A stretch of 12,669 bases of DNA, taken from positions 1 through 12,669 of the forward strand of contig CBFGTJ010000089.1 in NCBI GenBank assembly GCA_965651815.1, written 5' to 3'. Position 1 is the stretch's first letter. Each line of letters begins with the position of its first letter. The notes below the pieces were generated by a model. That model was given only the letters and a program-made list of their open reading frames with translations, searched no databases and was not told the origin of the DNA. This document shows positions 10,409 through 12,669 of this stretch, in pieces. Made by a program: the position numbers and the translations under genes. Source of the stretch: CBFGTJ01 sp965651815. GTDB taxonomy: Bacteria; Actinomycetota; Acidimicrobiia; Acidimicrobiales; Microtrichaceae.

Positions 10409-12669
10409 CGATGTCGACCGTGCGGCACCCCAGCTCGGTGTCCTGGCCGGCACCGACGTTCTTCGCGTAGACGCAGACCGTCTGCCGGCCGGTTTTCGAG
10501 GTCGTGACCTCGGAGTTGAACCCGTGGTTCGGGCCCGCGTGCGGGTAGCCCCACGCGACGTCGTCACGGCGGCGGTTCGCGGCGATGGACCTGACCTCGG
10601 TGCCCGGCTCACCGCGGCGGCCCCCGATCACCACGTACGTGGTCACCGGGGTCGTCGGGGCGCTGGGATCCAACGCCCACCCGTGGACCCGGATCACCCC
10701 GCGGCGCGGTGAGCGCACCCACTCGTAGCGCCCGAACGGGTCCGGGCTCGCGACGGCCACGGTGCGGCAACCGAGCAGCGTGTCGGAGTGCGGGGCCCCG
10801 AGGTTCACCGCGTACGCGCAGACCTCCTGGCTGCCGTGGCGGGGGACGTCGAGCGTGGCGTCGAAACCGTGGTCGCCGCCCAGGGTGGGGTAGTTCGCCG
10901 CGATGTCGGGACGGGAGCCGCTCGCGGTCAGCACGTGGCGCTGCGCGCCGGCCGCCCCGGCCCTGCCGCCGACCCACAGGTGCACCGCGGTCGGTGCCGT
11001 CGGCGCGTCCGGGTCCGCCGTCCAGCCACGGGCGCGGATCCGGCCGGGAGCCGGGCTCGTCAGCGACTCGAACACGCCGAAGGGCGCGGGTCCCGCGGTG
11101 TACTTCGCGGTGTAGGTCGTGTCGGTCACGGGCGCGTGCACCACCTGGATGCGGCCACCCCCGTGCGCCCAACCCGTGAAGTAGTGGGTGGTGCCCCCGA
11201 CCCGCTGCTCGAACGGCGCCTCCATCTGGACCTCGGAGTTGGCCACCCACCTGTGGGTGAACGGCGTGGGACGCTCCTCGAGGCCGCTCACCACCGAGAG
11301 GCCCGGAGGGTCGGTGCGGAAGGTCAGGCCCACCTCGATCGGGTCGATCCGGCGGACGACCCGGGTGCTCGCACCCGCGGCGTCGGTCGCGGTGAGGCGG
11401 AACTCGAGGTACGACGGTGCCTCGTGGTCGAGCGCCGCGACGGTGCCGCCCGCCACGCCCGACGGGTTGACCAGCGGGTGCTCGTGGCAGGCGCTCGGGC
11501 AGTGGGCGATCACGACCTCCCACGACAGCCGTGAGGCCGGCAGCACCCCGTCCTCGGCATCGGTGGCGTGCCCCGAGAAGCTGATCAGGTCGCCGGCCTT
11601 CCACCTCGCCGACGCCACCGGCGTGTCGATCACCGGGACGGGCGGAGTGTTGGGCGCGCCCTCGACCACCGGACCCACCATCGCCGAGTCGACCTTGTGC
11701 GACCCGCTGGCGTTGGAGGCGGTGACCCGGAGCCTGAGTCGCATCCCCTCGTCGGCCAGCTGCGGCGTGTACGTGGCGCCGGTGGCGCCCGCGATGTCGC
11801 GGCAGGTCGCGCCCGCGCCGGTCCCGCACCGCTGCCACTGCCGGGCGTGCGACGACGCGCCGCTCCACGCGCCGAGGTTCGCGGTGAGCGGGCGGCCGAC
11901 CTCGGGGACCCCCGACACGGTCGGCGGTGAGGTGTTCGTCGGCGCACCCGCGACGGTCACCGTGATCGCCACGCCGCTGCTCGTGGTCGACAGCTCGCCG
12001 TCGCTGACCATGACGCGGGCGAGGTGGGTGCCGCCGACGGTGTAGGGCACCGTGGGCGAGACGCCGGTCGCGTCGCCGAACGTGCCGTTGTCGTCGACGT
12101 CCCAGGAGTACGTGAGCCCGTCGCCGTCGGGATCGTGGGACCCGGACGCGTCGAGCCGGACGGCCAGCGGGGCGTTGCCCGAGGTCGGGCTGGCGGACGC
12201 GGTGGCCACGGGGGCGCGGTTCGTGCCGGCGTACGAGACGCGGTGCACCGTGCCGAACGCGATGTTGACCCAGAACAGGTCGCCCGTGGTCGGGTCGACC
12301 TCGAGGTCCACCGGGTAGGGGTTCGCCGAGTCGTCGACGAAGGTGCGCGCCGTCGAGGGATCGGGCAGGCCGTCGGTCCCGGCCCGCATCACCCAGATGC
12401 AGTTGCGGGAGTTGTCGGCGACGAACATCGCGCCGTCGTAGCTCGCCGGGTAGCCGCCGCCCTCGTAGAACTCGACGCCCGACACCGAGGAGCCCTCGGC
12501 GATCGAGGTGCACGTGTCGGCGGCGCCCAACAGCTCGTCGTGGTCGTACGCGAACCACGGTGGGGTCGCCGGGTCCACCACGTCGTCGTAGAGCTCCATG
12601 CACATGTCGAGGTACCGGTAGCCGGACAGCTTCCCGGGGCCCTCGTTGCACGGCCACCCGAAGTTCCGG
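10401..12669 (-). CDS. Secreted PQQ-type sugar-dehydrogenase-like protein with PKD, Ig-like and tandem C-terminal modules (5' end outside the window)
   Basis: The frame enters from the right edge, so the N-terminus is missing; 755 residues are visible. Numbering from the first full codon, 1-150 match the end of a GSDH/sorbosone-dehydrogenase beta-propeller (NFGWPCNEG near the start, then DGAMFVADNSRNCIWVMRAG and DLEVDPTTGDLFWVNIAFGTVHRVSY). A PKD domain at about 151-241 has APLAVRLDASGSHDPDGDGLTYSWDVD. An Ig-like module at 243-337 has WQRC and LADEGMRLRLRVTASN. Residues 340-525 are the region usually attached to such dehydrogenases (PVPVIDTPVASARWKAGDLISFSG, HCPSACHEHPL, TTYTAKYTAG). Two homologous modules end the protein, at about 528-640 and 643-755. 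Paired Cys residues fit an extracellular protein. An internal ATG at 12605 is not the likely start because NFGWPC upstream is family sequence. It would oxidise a sugar or aldose outside the cell if the missing catalytic part is intact. Confidence 0.83.
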   Translation of the reverse strand, partial: RNFGWPCNEGPGKLSGYRYLDMCMELYDDVVDPATPPWFAYDHDELLGAADTCTSIAEGSSVSGVEFYEGGGYPASYDGAMFVADNSRNCIWVMRAGTDGLPDPSTARTFVDDSANPYPVDLEVDPTTGDLFWVNIAFGTVHRVSYAGTNRAPVATASASPTSGNAPLAVRLDASGSHDPDGDGLTYSWDVDDNGTFGDATGVSPTVPYTVGGTHLARVMVSDGELSTTSSGVAITVTVAGAPTNTSPPTVSGVPEVGRPLTANLGAWSGASSHARQWQRCGTGAGATCRDIAGATGATYTPQLADEGMRLRLRVTASNASGSHKVDSAMVGPVVEGAPNTPPVPVIDTPVASARWKAGDLISFSGHATDAEDGVLPASRLSWEVVIAHCPSACHEHPLVNPSGVAGGTVAALDHEAPSYLEFRLTATDAAGASTRVVRRIDPIEVGLTFRTDPPGLSVVSGLEERPTPFTHRWVANSEVQMEAPFEQRVGGTTHYFTGWAHGGGRIQVVHAPVTDTTYTAKYTAGPAPFGVFESLTSPAPGRIRARGWTADPDAPTAPTAVHLWVGGRAGAAGAQRHVLTASGSRPDIAANYPTLGGDHGFDATLDVPRHGSQEVCAYAVNLGAPHSDTLLGCRTVAVASPDPFGRYEWVRSPRRGVIRVHGWALDPSAPTTPVTTYVVIGGRRGEPGTEVRSIAANRRRDDVAWGYPHAGPNHGFNSEVTTSKTGRQTVCVYAKNVGAGQDTELGCRTVDIVK

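Noticed and set aside
1..12669. CRISPR array, transposon ends, tRNA or rRNA
   Set aside because: No regular spaced repeats, terminal inverted repeats with a transposase, cloverleaf, or rRNA-like sequence were seen on either strand.

Overview
The window is very GC-rich, uses many GTG starts and has G-rich Shine-Dalgarno sequences. It carries actinobacterial families: an F420-type DUF385 protein, STAS/MEDS/ATPase regulators, and PKD-containing sugar-dehydrogenase exoproteins. This points to a high-GC actinobacterium. An Acidimicrobiia (Iamia-like) soil or water lineage is my best guess from gene style, not a demonstrated identity. I see no rRNA, tRNA, CRISPR array, insertion sequence or integrase, and no gene-free stretch longer than about 155 bases.

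Left part (1-3200): a DUF385 deazaflavin-dependent oxidoreductase (+) converges on an orphan ABC-type substrate-binding lipoprotein (-), with a 46-bp near-perfect palindrome between them. The lipoprotein gene diverges from an NTF2/SnoaL-like gene (+). Their shared promoter region carries two TAAC-N3-GTTA operators 21 bp apart. A MarR-type regulator follows, possibly behind a short overlapping leader peptide.

Middle (3236-7628): the MarR gene is followed by a DegT/DnrJ/EryC1-fold enzyme in which the catalytic Lys is replaced by His, as in NDP-4-keto-6-deoxyhexose 3-dehydratases. Three of the four iron-sulfur cysteines of the classic enzyme are missing. Its stop codon abuts the stop of a TetR gene on the other strand. 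TetR lies in a minus-strand operon behind an SDR. That operon diverges from a plus-strand crotonase plus second SDR operon across a 107-bp promoter region containing TTGACTCCGTCAA. A close variant of this motif lies upstream of the MarR gene. Together these genes look like a small acyl-CoA / keto-compound metabolism locus with local TetR control. The substrate is unknown.

Right part (7634-12669): a possible sulfotransferase C-terminal remnant is followed by a divergent pair. One gene encodes a STAS-MEDS-ATPase sensor protein (-) whose ATPase N-box has lost its Asn. The other encodes a tandem universal stress protein (+). A small unannotated Cys-rich ORF with its own plausible promoter comes next. 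The window ends in a large, right-truncated secreted PQQ-type sugar-dehydrogenase-like protein (-) with PKD, Ig-like and two tandem C-terminal modules.

The strongest unusual signals are the His-type, Fe-S-poor 3-dehydratase homologue, the paired operators, the long palindrome, the repeated TTGACTCSGTC motif, and the 54-residue Cys-rich ORF. None is proof of a new system. All statements come from reading the sequence and from recalled family knowledge; no database search was run.
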